Assembly (NCBI RefSeq): GCF_011440275.1
Contig: NZ_JAAOIV010000009.1
Span: forward strand, 124,001 to 188,000
Source: Metallococcus carri
Lineage (GTDB): Bacteria; Actinomycetota; Actinomycetes; Actinomycetales; Dermatophilaceae
Direction of reading: 5' to 3'
Length of the DNA: 64,000 nucleotides
In this document: positions 1 to 9,296 of the stretch, in pieces
How positions within the stretch are numbered: the stretch's first letter is position 1
Layout: every line of letters begins with the position of its first letter
Position numbers and translations under genes: made by a program
Notes under the pieces: model-generated
Seen by the model: the letters and a program-made list of their open reading frames with translations, nothing else
Databases searched by the model: none
What the model was told of the DNA's origin: nothing

Positions 1-1
1 G

Positions 2-976
2 GCCGCGGTGGCCATCATCGCCTTCGGTATGCCGTTCTTCGCGCACACCAGTTGGTCGCGGATCCTCAGTCACCTCGGCCAGGTCGGCTGGCTGGCCGGG
101 CTCGAACTGTTCGGGCTGATGGCCTTCGGGCTGTGGTGCTACACCTTCACCCTCACCGGATCGCTGCGCGGCCTCAGCCACTCAAAAGCGTTGATTCTCA
201 ACGTTGCCGGCTCCGCGGTGAGCAACCTGCTGCCGGGCGGCGGTGCGGTGGGCGCGGCCGCGAGCTATCTGATCCTGCGGTCATGGGGTTTCGCCCGGCG
301 CGACATCTCCACCTCGGTGATCGTCACCTCGGTGTGGAATGTGCTCGCCCGCGTCGCCATGCCGCTGCTCGGTGTCGCGGTGGTCGCCGAGGCCGGCAAC
401 GCCCTGCCCAAGGGCGTGCGCACCGGCGCCTTCGTCGGCGGCAGCACCGGCCTGGTGGTGCTGCTGGCCTTCATCGCGGTGCTGATCAGCCCGGGCGCGA
501 CCGCGCGCCTCGGCCGCATTCTGGACCGATCGATCGGCGCCCTGCTGCGCCGCACCCGCCGCGGCGCGCGCGTCAACCTCGCCGAACTGCTGGTCGACCA
601 GCGCAGCCGCATCTCCACGGTCACCGCGCATGGCTGGCTGCCGATGACCTTCGGCGTGGTCGCCTTCCTCGGCATCTACTACCTGCTGTTCGTGCGCTGC
701 CTGACCGCGGTCGGGGTCACCTTGTCGTGGTCGGACCTCTTCGCGGCGTATGCCGTGGGCCGGTTGCTCTCCGCGGTCGGCGTCACCCCCGGCGGACTCG
801 GGATCACCGAAGCGGGCACGCTGGCGGTGCTGGTCGCGTGGGGAGCCGAACCCTCCAGCGCCGCCGCGGGCGTGCTGGTGTTCGCGCTCTTCTCTCACCT
901 GCTGGAGGTGCCGATCGGCGCGCTCGGGTGGCTCGCCTGGTGGCTGTCACCGAAGGTCGAACCGAGCGACCCCTGA
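2..976 (+). CDS. YbhN/LPG-synthase-TM-like integral membrane protein, 5' truncated
   Basis: The reading frame is open from the first bases, so the gene starts before the window; the GTG at 8 is probably internal. About seven hydrophobic segments are visible, with the family-type motifs NLLPGGGAVGAA and VTPGGLGITEAG (PGG-x-G-x-x-E) that mark the UPF0104/lysylphosphatidylglycerol synthase transmembrane region. Family members are flippase-like membrane proteins or the membrane half of aminoacyl-phosphatidylglycerol synthases. No soluble synthase domain follows, so this is the membrane domain alone. Its 3' end overlaps the convergent PAP2 gene by 82 nt. The exact substrate cannot be told from sequence. 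Confidence 0.75.
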   Translation, partial: AAVAIIAFGMPFFAHTSWSRILSHLGQVGWLAGLELFGLMAFGLWCYTFTLTGSLRGLSHSKALILNVAGSAVSNLLPGGGAVGAAASYLILRSWGFARRDISTSVIVTSVWNVLARVAMPLLGVAVVAEAGNALPKGVRTGAFVGGSTGLVVLLAFIAVLISPGATARLGRILDRSIGALLRRTRRGARVNLAELLVDQRSRISTVTAHGWLPMTFGVVAFLGIYYLLFVRCLTAVGVTLSWSDLFAAYAVGRLLSAVGVTPGGLGITEAGTLAVLVAWGAEPSSAAAGVLVFALFSHLLEVPIGALGWLAWWLSPKVEPSDP

Positions 977-1824
977 CGGGGGGCGGGCTCCGGACGCGGG
1001 TCGAAGCGGTCGGCCCACAGCGCCGCCCACCACACCACGAGCGCGCACCCACCGGTGACGGTCACGGTCACGAAGGCGTCGAACAGATACATCGCGGCGC
1101 TCGCCCCGTTGAAGCGGTAACCGATGAGCCCGAAGATGAATAGCCACGCCCCGACCATCGCCAGGATGCTGGCGGCCAGCAGCGGCCACGGGCGGCCCGA
1201 GCTCAGCCGAGTCGTCGAACGGGCCCGCAGGGCGAGGACACCGGCGGCGCCGAGACCCAGCCAGGCCAGGCAGACGAGCGCCGCGGCATACACGTCCGAG
1301 GGCCGGTGCCAGTAGGCCGCCACCGTGCCCATGCCGATGCTGACCGCGACGAACCCGGCCGCGGCGACGGCATACGGTCGGGCGATCCGCGGGACCGCCC
1401 AGACCGAGGCGACGGCGAGGATCACCCCGGTGGTGGAGTGCCCGCTCGGCAGCGTGTTGGGGCCGGTGACCGCGTGGAAGACGTAGTTCTTCAGCACCTG
1501 GGTGGTGACCGACGCGCCCGCGATCATCACCGGGATCGCGGCGGCGACCGCCCACCGGCGCTGGATCGCCGCCAGCACCGTGCAGACCAGGGTCGCCTGG
1601 ATCAGATGCGGCACCGTCACGATCGACAAGAAGAGCACCATCCGGTCGTAGCGGGCGATGGTGCCACCGACGGAGTACATGCCGAGGGTGTCCCACTGGC
1701 GGCCGGTGTAACTGTGCAGCGCGAACCGCATGAGCACCCACATCCCGGCGAGTGAGAGCAGCGCGATACCGAGCAGGTGCAGCGCGGGACGCAGCACTGA
1801 ACGGTCCGGTGGGGCGGTCGGCAT
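895..1824 (-). CDS. PAP2-superfamily membrane phosphatase
   Basis: A 309-residue protein with about six transmembrane helices. The PAP2 motifs TLPSGHSTTG (motif 2) and YWHRPSDVYAA (motif 3) are clear and supply the catalytic histidines; the first motif (Lys-x6-Arg-Pro) is not well preserved, since only a lone Lys-Asn precedes motif 2. Family members hydrolyse lipid pyrophosphates or phosphates such as undecaprenyl pyrophosphate or phosphatidic acid at the membrane. The start ATG lies inside a GTATGCCG octamer. The last 82 nt overlap the end of the upstream plus-strand gene, so the transcripts converge. Confidence 0.8.
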   Translation of the reverse strand: MPTAPPDRSVLRPALHLLGIALLSLAGMWVLMRFALHSYTGRQWDTLGMYSVGGTIARYDRMVLFLSIVTVPHLIQATLVCTVLAAIQRRWAVAAAIPVMIAGASVTTQVLKNYVFHAVTGPNTLPSGHSTTGVILAVASVWAVPRIARPYAVAAAGFVAVSIGMGTVAAYWHRPSDVYAAALVCLAWLGLGAAGVLALRARSTTRLSSGRPWPLLAASILAMVGAWLFIFGLIGYRFNGASAAMYLFDAFVTVTVTGGCALVVWWAALWADRFDPRPEPAPRQGSLGSTFGDSHQASHPSAPIGTSSR

Positions 1825-1876
1825 ACCCCCTAGTGTGCGGCCTCGACCTATGCCGCACCTGTGCTTCCCCGAGGTG

Positions 1877-3454
1877 CTACTCCCACTCGATGGTGCCCGG
1901 CGGCTTGCTCGTCACATCGAGCACGACCCGGTTGACCTCTTCGACCTCGTTGGTGATGCGACCGGAGATCTTGGCCAGCACGTCATAGGGCAGCCGCGAC
2001 CAGTCGGCCGTCATCGCATCCTCCGAGGACACCGGCCGCAGCACGATCGGGTGGCCATAGGTGCGGCCGTCACCCTGGACGCCCACCGAGCGGACGTCGG
2101 CGAGCAGCACGACCGGGCACTGCCAGATGTCGCGGTCCAACCCGGCAGCGGTCAGTTCTTCACGAGCGATCTTGTCCGCGCGGCGCAAGACGTCCAGCCG
2201 CTCCTCGGTGACCGCGCCGACGATGCGGATGCCCAGGCCGGGGCCGGGGAAGGGCTGGCGCCAGACAATCCCTTCGGGCACGCCCAGCTCGAGACCGACC
2301 TGGCGCACCTCGTCCTTGAAGAGCGACCGCAGCGGCTCGATCAGCTCGAACTGCAGGTCGTCCGGCAGGCCGCCGACATTGTGGTGGCTCTTGATGTTCG
2401 CGGCGCCCTCGCCGCCGCCGGACTCGACCACGTCGGGGTAGAGCGTGCCCTGGACCAGGAATTTCACCGGATGGCCGTCGGCCTCGGCTGAGCCGACCAC
2501 CTCACGCGCCGCCCGCTCCAGGGCGCGGATGAACTCGCGGCCGATCGCCTTGCGCTTCTCTTCGGGGTCGGTCACCCCGTCGAGCGCCTCGAGGAACTGC
2601 TTCTTGGCGTCGTTGACCACCAGTTTCACCCCGGTCGCCTCGACGAAATCCTGCTCGACCTGCTCGGCCTCGCCTTCGCGCAGCAAACCGTGGTCAACGA
2701 AGACGCAGGTCAGCTGGTCCCCGACGGCCTTCTGCACCAGCGCCGCCGCGACCGAGGAGTCGACGCCACCGGAGAGCGCACACAACACCCGGTCCTCGCC
2801 GATCTGCTCGCGGACCTGCTCGACCAGGGTCTCCACGACGTTCTCGGCGGTCCAGTCGCCGGTGAGCCCGGCTCCGGCATACAGGAAGTTCTCCAGCACC
2901 CGCTGCCCGAAGGTGGAGTGCATGACCTCGGGGTGCCATTGCACGCCATACAGCTTGCGTTCGTCGTCCTCGAAGGCGGCCACGGGCGCGCCGGGCGTCG
3001 TCGCGGTCACCCGCACGCCCTCGGGCGGTGTCGAGGCGGAGTCGCCGTGGCTCATCCAGACCGACTGTTCGCTGGGCTGGCCGTTGAACAGCGTGGAGCC
3101 GGTGTCGCTGATGTTGGCCATCGTCGAGCCGTATTCGCGCAACCCGGTGCGCTCGACCTCACCGCCGAGCGCCCGCACCATCGACTGGAAGCCGTAGCAG
3201 ATGCCGAAGACCGGGACGCCCGCCTCGAGCAGGGCCGGGTCGAGCGGCGGCGCGCCATCGGCATACACCGAGGACGGACCACCGGACAGGATGATCGCCG
3301 CGGGCTCGCGCGCCAGCAGCTCGGCGGCGTCGGCAGTGTGCGGGACGACTTCGCTGTAGAGGTTCGCCTCACGCACGCGGCGGGCGATCAGCTGGGCGTA
3401 TTGCGCACCGAAGTCGAGGACCAGAACGGGGTGGTCTTGCAAGGGGGACGTCAC
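1877..3454 (-). CDS. guaA: GMP synthase (glutamine-hydrolysing)
   Basis: A 525-residue enzyme, the usual length, converting XMP, glutamine and ATP to GMP. The N-terminal class I glutamine amidotransferase shows the nucleophile motif GICYGFQ and the HPE motif VQWHPEV. The ATP pyrophosphatase domain has the P-loop LSGGVDSSV. The C-terminal dimerisation domain ends with the characteristic IEWE. I place the start at GTG 3454 because the conserved chain begins there ([16 protein letters not shown]) and because it overlaps the preceding DUF3817 stop by 4 nt (GTGA). It works with guaB and guaB3 in the same window. Confidence 0.97.
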   Translation of the reverse strand: MTSPLQDHPVLVLDFGAQYAQLIARRVREANLYSEVVPHTADAAELLAREPAAIILSGGPSSVYADGAPPLDPALLEAGVPVFGICYGFQSMVRALGGEVERTGLREYGSTMANISDTGSTLFNGQPSEQSVWMSHGDSASTPPEGVRVTATTPGAPVAAFEDDERKLYGVQWHPEVMHSTFGQRVLENFLYAGAGLTGDWTAENVVETLVEQVREQIGEDRVLCALSGGVDSSVAAALVQKAVGDQLTCVFVDHGLLREGEAEQVEQDFVEATGVKLVVNDAKKQFLEALDGVTDPEEKRKAIGREFIRALERAAREVVGSAEADGHPVKFLVQGTLYPDVVESGGGEGAANIKSHHNVGGLPDDLQFELIEPLRSLFKDEVRQVGLELGVPEGIVWRQPFPGPGLGIRIVGAVTEERLDVLRRADKIAREELTAAGLDRDIWQCPVVLLADVRSVGVQGDGRTYGHPIVLRPVSSEDAMTADWSRLPYDVLAKISGRITNEVEEVNRVVLDVTSKPPGTIEWE

Positions 3455-3822
3455 GCGCCCAGGGTAGTCGGCTGCCGCCGCTCGCCTTCCACGCCGGCCA
3501 GCGTCCGCTCGACGTCGGCGGCCATCTTCCGCTCCACCCAGAAGGACAGGAACGGCACGCAGCCCGCGAGCATCACCAGGACCATTTTCCCGAGCGGCCA
3601 CCGCACCTTGAACGCGAGGTTGGCCACGGCAGCGACATACGCGAGGAAGAGCAGACCGTGCGGCTGCGGCCACCAAGCGAGCGCCTTGTTGTCGAAGCCG
3701 TAGTTGAGGATCACCTCGGCGACCATGAGCAGCAGGCCGATGCCCACGAGGATCGCGGTGACCTTGAAGAGCGTGAGCGCGCGGCGCACGCTGTCGGGTT
3801 CGATCAGGTCGGTCTGGGTCAT
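3451..3822 (-). CDS. DUF3817 small integral membrane protein
   Basis: A 123-residue protein with three or four transmembrane segments (for example [20 protein letters not shown]) and the conserved [13 protein letters not shown] stretch of DUF3817 proteins. This family is common in actinobacteria, often next to SURF1-type genes; its function is unknown. The start ATG overlaps the SURF1 stop codon (ATGA) and the stop overlaps the guaA start (GTGA), so the three genes look translationally coupled in one transcript. Confidence 0.88.
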   Translation of the reverse strand: MTQTDLIEPDSVRRALTLFKVTAILVGIGLLLMVAEVILNYGFDNKALAWWPQPHGLLFLAYVAAVANLAFKVRWPLGKMVLVMLAGCVPFLSFWVERKMAADVERTLAGVEGERRQPTTLGA

Positions 3823-4658
3823 GAGGAGGTCGTCTCCGTATGCCGGGTGCTGCGGTCGGCGTCCATTGTCACCTGCTCGGCTGTGCTGCTGTCCGGCTGG
3901 TCCCCCGGGGTGTCCGCCGTCGCGTTTCCGGCGGCGCGACGGCGGAGTCCGTCGCGGTAGTCGTCACGGACCATGCGCCACCAGATGTAGACCGCGAAGA
4001 GCGCGAACACCCACCACTGCAGGGCGTAACCGAGGTTGCGGATCTGCAGCCCGCTCACCGCCGGGCGCGGCGGCGGGAACGGCTGCACCGGCGCGACGGT
4101 CACCGCGGGGCGCTCAGCTGTCATGAAGACGAAGGCGTTGTAGAACGAGCCGCCCCAGGCCGAGAGAAGTTCGGCCAGGTTCACCGTGCTGAGTTGCCCA
4201 GGCGGGGATTGTTCGCTGGCCGGGGATTCCCCGGGTGCGAGGGCGCCGTCCAGCGTCACCTGAGCGCTCGTCGGAGCCGGTATGCCGGAGGTCGTGGTGA
4301 CGAAGCCGCGCACGATCGGGATCGTCGCTCCGGTCGAGGCGACCCGGAAGCCGGTGACCACCCAGTAGCCCTGACGGCCCTGGTAGAGCCGCCCGCTGAC
4401 CAGCACCTGCTGGCCGGGGTTGTAGCGGCCACGCACCGTGACCTTGCGCAGCGACCCGTCCTTCGGGAATGGCTGGTGCGGCGTGACGATCTGCTCGAGG
4501 GCGACGCGCGGCCGGTCGGTGGTCTTCTCGGCGGCGCGGGTGCCCTTGTCGCGGGCGACATTGAGCTGCCACAGGCCGAGCAGGCTGAAGGAGACTACGA
4601 TGACGACGAGGACCGCGAAAAGCCCCAGCCAGCGGGGCTTGAGCGCGGTCCGGAGCAT
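3819..4658 (-). CDS. SURF1-family cytochrome oxidase assembly protein
   Basis: A 279-residue protein with an N-terminal transmembrane helix ([20 protein letters not shown]) followed by WQLNVARDK, a periplasmic-type domain with SURF1 features ([28 protein letters not shown]) and a second helix near the C terminus ([20 protein letters not shown]). SURF1 proteins help insert haem into cytochrome c oxidase. I chose ATG 4658 ([10 protein letters not shown]) because the transmembrane helix follows directly; an upstream in-frame start would add 16 poorly conserved residues. It is the first gene of the SURF1-DUF3817-guaA run. Confidence 0.88.
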   Translation of the reverse strand: MLRTALKPRWLGLFAVLVVIVVSFSLLGLWQLNVARDKGTRAAEKTTDRPRVALEQIVTPHQPFPKDGSLRKVTVRGRYNPGQQVLVSGRLYQGRQGYWVVTGFRVASTGATIPIVRGFVTTTSGIPAPTSAQVTLDGALAPGESPASEQSPPGQLSTVNLAELLSAWGGSFYNAFVFMTAERPAVTVAPVQPFPPPRPAVSGLQIRNLGYALQWWVFALFAVYIWWRMVRDDYRDGLRRRAAGNATADTPGDQPDSSTAEQVTMDADRSTRHTETTSS

Positions 4659-4696
4659 GGCGTCCAGCCTACGTCGGCCCGTTCCCCCGACCCCGG

Positions 4697-4814
4697 CCGC
4701 TCCCACGACACCCGTAGTAGAGGAATCCGGCGGCTATAGCGACCGCCGCCCGCGTCCGCTCCCACGACACCCGTAGTAAAGGAATCCGGCGGCTATAGCG
4801 ACCGCCGCCCGCGA
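4697..4814. repeat. Intergenic repeat family copy pair A1 (two direct 59-bp units)
   Basis: Two head-to-tail units of 59 bp (4697-4755 and 4756-4814) between the SURF1 start and the stop of the DUF559-type gene. Each contains ACACCCGTAGTAGAGGAATC (AAA for AGA in the second) followed by CGGCGGCTATAGCGACCGCC, which can fold as GGCGG...CCGCC around the palindrome CTATAG. The same element recurs at 5.83, 10.47 and 27.5 kb. Not protein coding. Confidence 0.85.
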
Positions 4815-4826
4815 CCGGCATACGAC

Positions 4827-5756
4827 TCAGGTCGGCAAGCCGCCGCACATCTGCAGCGCGAGCACGACCTGGCGCATGAAGGCGTCCGGCTGCAGCCGCA
4901 ACCCCATCAGCGGGATGCGCAGCACCCGATTCTCTTGCAGGACAACGTGATTCTGACGCAACGCGTCGTTGATCGGGTTCAGCCCCTCACCGTGGTGGAT
5001 GCCGTCGATCTCCACCACCAGGCCGCATGGCCAGCGCACATCGAGGTAGACGCGGCCGTTCGGCCCGTGGCAGAGCGCCTGTCGTTCCGGCTCCGGCAGG
5101 CCGTACTCGCGACAGAGCTGGGCGAAGTCCAACTCACCCATCGACTGCGCTCCATTGCCGATGTCGAAGGCCATCTGTTGGATGAAGGCGCGCCGAGCGC
5201 GGGTCCGCGTCGACGCCGCCGCCGCCATGAGTTGCTCGCCGCTCAGCAGGCGCTGCTGCACCGCCATCACCATCACGAGTGCCGCCTGCGCGTTCGAACG
5301 CGCCCAGCCGGCCGCTCTGATCGCCGCCACCCCGACGCCCACGCACGGCAGCGGCCCACCGTCGAGTTCGCCCTCGGTGCGCCGGTTGATGTTGTGCACC
5401 AGGACCCCGGGCACCTCCAGGCGCGCCTCGAACCGCGGCACCGAGACGTGCACGAGTTCGTCATCGAAATTGCTGAGCCCGGCCGCCGCGAGCGCGGTCA
5501 CACCATCGAGCGCCGCCGTGCGCCCGACCTCGAGCACGGCATGCCACCAGGTCGTGTCGTCGCCGTGCATCGACGGGATGGCCGCGACGGTCTGCGCGCC
5601 GCGCACCTCCCAGCGGTGGGCGTCGAGCTCGGCCCGGATTGCGGCGCGGCTCACCGCCAGTTCAGCCAACTGTCGGCGCGACACCAAGCCGCCCTGACAT
5701 CGCGCCACTGCCTCGACTCGGGCCCGCCGCGCCAGTCGTTCGTCTCTCGTGGTCAT
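4827..5756 (-). CDS. DUF559-type protein with AbiEi-like N-terminal winged helix
   Basis: A 309-residue protein. The N terminus (ARCQGGLVSRRQLAELAVSR) resembles the AbiEi-antitoxin-like winged helix often fused to DUF559. The C-terminal part (SMGELDFAQLCREYGLP, then GRVYLDVRWP and VVEIDGIHH) has the acidic layout of a Vsr/PD-(D/E)XK-like fold. Such proteins are very common single genes in actinobacteria, and most are not proven toxins, antitoxins or nucleases. No partner toxin lies beside it. Start ATG 5756 was chosen over a TTG 18 nt upstream. It is flanked on both sides by the intergenic repeat family. Confidence 0.7.
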   Translation of the reverse strand: MTTRDERLARRARVEAVARCQGGLVSRRQLAELAVSRAAIRAELDAHRWEVRGAQTVAAIPSMHGDDTTWWHAVLEVGRTAALDGVTALAAAGLSNFDDELVHVSVPRFEARLEVPGVLVHNINRRTEGELDGGPLPCVGVGVAAIRAAGWARSNAQAALVMVMAVQQRLLSGEQLMAAAASTRTRARRAFIQQMAFDIGNGAQSMGELDFAQLCREYGLPEPERQALCHGPNGRVYLDVRWPCGLVVEIDGIHHGEGLNPINDALRQNHVVLQENRVLRIPLMGLRLQPDAFMRQVVLALQMCGGLPT

Positions 5757-5832
5757 CGCCCCAGGGTTGGGCAATCACGGGTCGCGCCGCGGGGCGCGAA
5801 CGCAACCTGTGGATAACCCCGGGCGGCGGCCC

Positions 5833-5925
5833 GGCGGCTATAACCACCGGATTCCTCTACTACGGGTGTCGTATGCCGGCGGCTGGCCGGCCGCTATAAC
5901 CGCCGGATTCCTTTACTACGGGTGT
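5833..5925. repeat. Intergenic repeat family copy pair A2
   Basis: Two direct units about 56 bp apart, in the opposite orientation to A1. Each has GGCNGCTATAACCNCCGGATTCC then TYTACTACGGGTGT; the first is followed by CGTATGCCGG. The pair ends 7 nt before the stop codon of the ChoD-like gene on the minus strand. Confidence 0.85.
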
Positions 5926-5931
5926 AGGGCG

Positions 5932-7653
5932 TCAGGAGACCGCCGGCATACCGAGCGGCACCGTGTGACCCGACACCCGGCCGGCGAGCCCAGGCACCCG
6001 TCCCGGCCGGGGCTCGAACCGGCGATAGGGCTCGCCCTGCGCGGGTCGCTCGTCGACTTCTCCCTTGGCCGGCCACATCGACATCGCCCGCTCAGCCTGC
6101 GCGGTGATCGTGAGCGAGGGGTTGACGCCGAGGTTGGCCGACACCGCCGTGCCGTCGACGATGTGCAGGCCGGGATAACCCCACACCCGGTGGTAGGCGT
6201 CGATCACACCGGTCTCCGGCGACTCCGAGATCGGCGCGCCACCGAGGAAGTGCGCCGTCAGCGGTATGCCGAAGATCTCGCCCCACGTGCCACCCGGGAT
6301 CGCCGTGACGCCACCCATCTCGGTGAGTCGCGCGGCAATGGCGCGAATTGCCTTGTGCCCGTTGGGAATCCACGAGGGGTTGGGTCGACCGTGACCCTGC
6401 GTGCTGGTCAGCCGCAGCTTGCCGAACCGCTTGCGCGCCGACACGGTGATCGAGTTGTCGAGGTTCTGCATCACGAGGGCGATGATCGTCCGCTCGCTCC
6501 ACCGCGGCCCGAAGGCCGCACGCAGGTTGGTGATCGGCGCCTTGACGAAGTCCACCGTGAAGGATCCGAGGCGACCCGGCAGGGCCTTGTCACCCGGCAC
6601 GAGCAGCGTCGACAGCAACCCCATGAGGTTGGACCCCGGGCCGTAGCGCACGTTCTCGACGTGGGTGGTGTCGTCGACATGGAAGGAGGTGGTGATCGCG
6701 ACGCCCTTGGCGATATCCATCGACGGCGGCACCTTGGCCGCGGCCGCACCACCGAGCGCCTCGGAGTTGGTGCGGGTGAGCACACCGAGCCGATCGGACA
6801 TCCGCGGCAGGCGACCCTGCGCGACGATCGTGTGCAGCAACGTCTGGGTGCCCCAGGTGCCCGCCGCAAGCACCACCTGTCCGGCCGTCACGCTGCGTCG
6901 ATCCTTCTTCAGCCAGGCGCCCGAGGTCTCGGTGGTGACGCGGAAACCGTTGTCTCCCAATGCTTCCAGGTCGACCACCGTGCGCATCGGCTCGATCCGC
7001 ACCCCCAGCCGCTCGGCGAGCGCAAGGTAGTTCTTCATCAGCGTGTTCTTGGCACCGACGCGACAGCCGACCATGCAGTTGCCGCACTCGGTGCAGCCGG
7101 TGCGGGCCGGGCCCTCACCGCCGAAGTAGGGATCGGGCACCTGCTGGCCCGGCTCGCCGAAGAAGACCCCGACGGGCGTATGCCGGAAGCTGTCCTCGAC
7201 TCCCAGATCGCGCGCGGCTTCGCGCATCAGCCGTTCAACCGGCCCATTGATGGTGTTGTCGACCACGCCGAGCATCTGCGAGGCGACCTCGTAGTGCGGG
7301 CTGAGCTCTTCCTCCCAGTCGGTGATATTGGCCCATTGCGGGTCCTTGAAGAACGGGCCGGTGGGTTTGTAGAGCGTGTTCGCGTAGTTGAGCGAGCCAC
7401 CTCCGACACCGGCGCCGGCCAGGATCATCACATCGGGCAGCTTGTGAATCCGTTGCACGCCAAAGCATTTCAGCGCCGGCGCCCACAGATAGCTGCGCAC
7501 TCGCCACGAGGTCTTGGCGAAGTCGGCATCCTCGAACCGGCGACCGGCCTCATAGACCAGCACCGAGTAGCCCTTCTCGGCCAATCGCAGCGCACTCACC
7601 GCGCCGCCGAAGCCGGAGCCGACGACAACGACGTCGTAGTCAACAGTGGTCAT
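5932..7653 (-). CDS. choD: ChoD-like GMC-family FAD-dependent oxidoreductase
   Basis: A 573-residue flavoprotein. It has the FAD-binding GSGFGGAVSALRLAEKGY near the N terminus, the GMC signature GAGVGGGSLNYANTLY, a cysteine-rich CTECGNCMVGCRVGAKN segment, and the C-terminal VDGTAVSANLGVNPSLT. From memory its order and wording match mycobacterial ChoD, named a cholesterol oxidase although its physiological substrate is debated. The substrate here is unknown. The start ATG 7653 overlaps the stop of the aldehyde dehydrogenase (ATGA), so the two are probably co-translated. guaB3 and guaB follow upstream, the neighbourhood known from mycobacteria. Confidence 0.85.
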   Translation of the reverse strand: MTTVDYDVVVVGSGFGGAVSALRLAEKGYSVLVYEAGRRFEDADFAKTSWRVRSYLWAPALKCFGVQRIHKLPDVMILAGAGVGGGSLNYANTLYKPTGPFFKDPQWANITDWEEELSPHYEVASQMLGVVDNTINGPVERLMREAARDLGVEDSFRHTPVGVFFGEPGQQVPDPYFGGEGPARTGCTECGNCMVGCRVGAKNTLMKNYLALAERLGVRIEPMRTVVDLEALGDNGFRVTTETSGAWLKKDRRSVTAGQVVLAAGTWGTQTLLHTIVAQGRLPRMSDRLGVLTRTNSEALGGAAAAKVPPSMDIAKGVAITTSFHVDDTTHVENVRYGPGSNLMGLLSTLLVPGDKALPGRLGSFTVDFVKAPITNLRAAFGPRWSERTIIALVMQNLDNSITVSARKRFGKLRLTSTQGHGRPNPSWIPNGHKAIRAIAARLTEMGGVTAIPGGTWGEIFGIPLTAHFLGGAPISESPETGVIDAYHRVWGYPGLHIVDGTAVSANLGVNPSLTITAQAERAMSMWPAKGEVDERPAQGEPYRRFEPRPGRVPGLAGRVSGHTVPLGMPAVS

Positions 7654-9239
7654 GACAGCCGTCCCATCTTCATCGCTCGCATGCTCGTGGTCATCAGCTT
7701 CGCCCAGGATTTCTCGGTGAGCGGTTTGCGCACCTCGAAGCCCATGAGGTGCTGCACGGTGACGTTCTGGCTCTCGGTGTACTTCAAGATGCCCTCGGCG
7801 CCGTGCCGGCGGCCGAGCCCGGAATCGCCCATGCCGCCCATCGGTGAACCGTTGCTCGCCCACGCGGCGGCATACCCCTCGTTGACGTTGACCGTGCCGG
7901 CGTGGATCGCCTCACCCAGGCGCCGGCCGCGGCGCAGGTCACCGGTCCACACCGAGGCGTTGAGGCCGTAGGGCGAGGCGTTGGCGAGCTGGATCGCTTC
8001 GGCGTCGCTGCTCACCGGGTGCACCGCCACCACCGGGCCGAAGGTCTCGTCGCCGAAGCACGCCATACCCTCGGTGACTCCGGCGAGCACGGTCGGCTCG
8101 TAGACCCACGGGCCGATGTCCGGGCGGGCCTTGCCGCCGGTGAGCACCTGGGCGCCCTTGATGCGAGCGTCCTCGACATGCGCCTCGACCCGCTCGAGCT
8201 GTTCGGGGCTGATGAGCGAGCCCATGTCGTAGCCCCAGTCCAATGCGGTGCCGATCCGCATCTGCTGCACCCGCTCGACGAACGCGGCGGTGAACTTGTC
8301 GGCGATCTTCTCGTGCACATAGAGGCGCTCGATCGAGATGCACAGCTGCCCCGCGGAGGAGAAGCACGACCGCACGGCGCATTCCGCCGCTCGGTCGATG
8401 TCGGCGTCGTCAGCGACATACATCGGGTTCTTGCCACCGAGCTCGAGCGAGGCGCCGACCAGGCGTTCGGCAGCCCGCGCCGCGACGGTGCGCCCGGTCT
8501 TGGTCGAGCCGGTGAACATCACATAGTCACCACGGTCCAGCACCGCCTGACCCACCGTCGAACCGCTGCCCAGCACCACCTGCAGCAAGCCCTCGGGCAA
8601 GCCGGCCTCGTCGAAGAGCTCGACCGCCCGCAGCGCCGTCAGCGCAGCCTTCTGGTCGGGGCGCAGCACGACGGCGTTGCCCGCCAGCAGCGCAGGGATC
8701 GCGTCGGTGATCGACATCGACAGCGGGTAGTTCCACGGGCCGACGATGCCGACGACGCCCTTCGGGTGATGCAGTTCGCGCGACTGGCTGAGCACCGGAA
8801 TCGCGCCGAGGTGACGTCGCGGCTTGAGATAGCTGGACGCCTTGCGGGCGTAATGCCGGCACACGCCCGCGGTGTCGAGCACCTCATCGAAGGCGTGCCG
8901 GCGGGCCTTGCCCGACTCCAGTTGGATGAGGTCGAGCAGTTCGTCCTGGTGCTGCAACACCAGGTCGTGCAAGCGCAGCAGAACCGCCGAGCGCGTGCGC
9001 AGCGGGGTGCGCGCCCACCGCTGCTGCGCCGTCCGCGCCGCGCGATAGGCGACCTCGACGTTCTCGACCGTGCTGGTCGGCAAGGTGGCGAGCACCGAGC
9101 CGTCCATCGGCGTGATGCACTCCTGCGTGGGCGCCGACGGGGAGGCCACGACGCGACGGGCGAGCCGCGCGGCCAGGCCGGGCGGCACGGCATACCGCGA
9201 GGAGGAGGTCCGGGGAGGTGAGCTGACTGCCTGGGTCAT
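7650..9239 (-). CDS. gabD2: Succinate-semialdehyde dehydrogenase-like aldehyde dehydrogenase
   Basis: A 529-residue NAD(P)-dependent aldehyde dehydrogenase. Visible features are GPWNYPLS (Asn of the oxyanion hole), the Rossmann segment VMFTGSTKTGR, the general base in ELGGKNP, the catalytic cysteine in SSAGQLCIS and the C-terminal ETFGPVVAV. The closest remembered family is GabD2, the NADP-type succinate-semialdehyde dehydrogenases of actinobacteria. Start ATG 9239 (MTQAVSS) is preferred to a longer frame. It overlaps the ChoD-like oxidase by 4 nt; an alcohol-oxidising enzyme followed by an aldehyde dehydrogenase suggests consecutive steps, which is inference. Confidence 0.85.
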   Translation of the reverse strand: MTQAVSSPPRTSSSRYAVPPGLAARLARRVVASPSAPTQECITPMDGSVLATLPTSTVENVEVAYRAARTAQQRWARTPLRTRSAVLLRLHDLVLQHQDELLDLIQLESGKARRHAFDEVLDTAGVCRHYARKASSYLKPRRHLGAIPVLSQSRELHHPKGVVGIVGPWNYPLSMSITDAIPALLAGNAVVLRPDQKAALTALRAVELFDEAGLPEGLLQVVLGSGSTVGQAVLDRGDYVMFTGSTKTGRTVAARAAERLVGASLELGGKNPMYVADDADIDRAAECAVRSCFSSAGQLCISIERLYVHEKIADKFTAAFVERVQQMRIGTALDWGYDMGSLISPEQLERVEAHVEDARIKGAQVLTGGKARPDIGPWVYEPTVLAGVTEGMACFGDETFGPVVAVHPVSSDAEAIQLANASPYGLNASVWTGDLRRGRRLGEAIHAGTVNVNEGYAAAWASNGSPMGGMGDSGLGRRHGAEGILKYTESQNVTVQHLMGFEVRKPLTEKSWAKLMTTSMRAMKMGRLS

Positions 9240-9296
9240 TACTCCAGAGTAAGCAGAGTGACCCACCCTGTGGGCCAAGTCACAAAAGTTGTCTCA

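Noticed and set aside
4827-5756. Possible type IV toxin-antitoxin or restriction system
   Set aside because: The AbiEi-like helix and DUF559 fold are seen in many solitary actinobacterial genes, and no partner toxin, methyltransferase or defence gene is adjacent.
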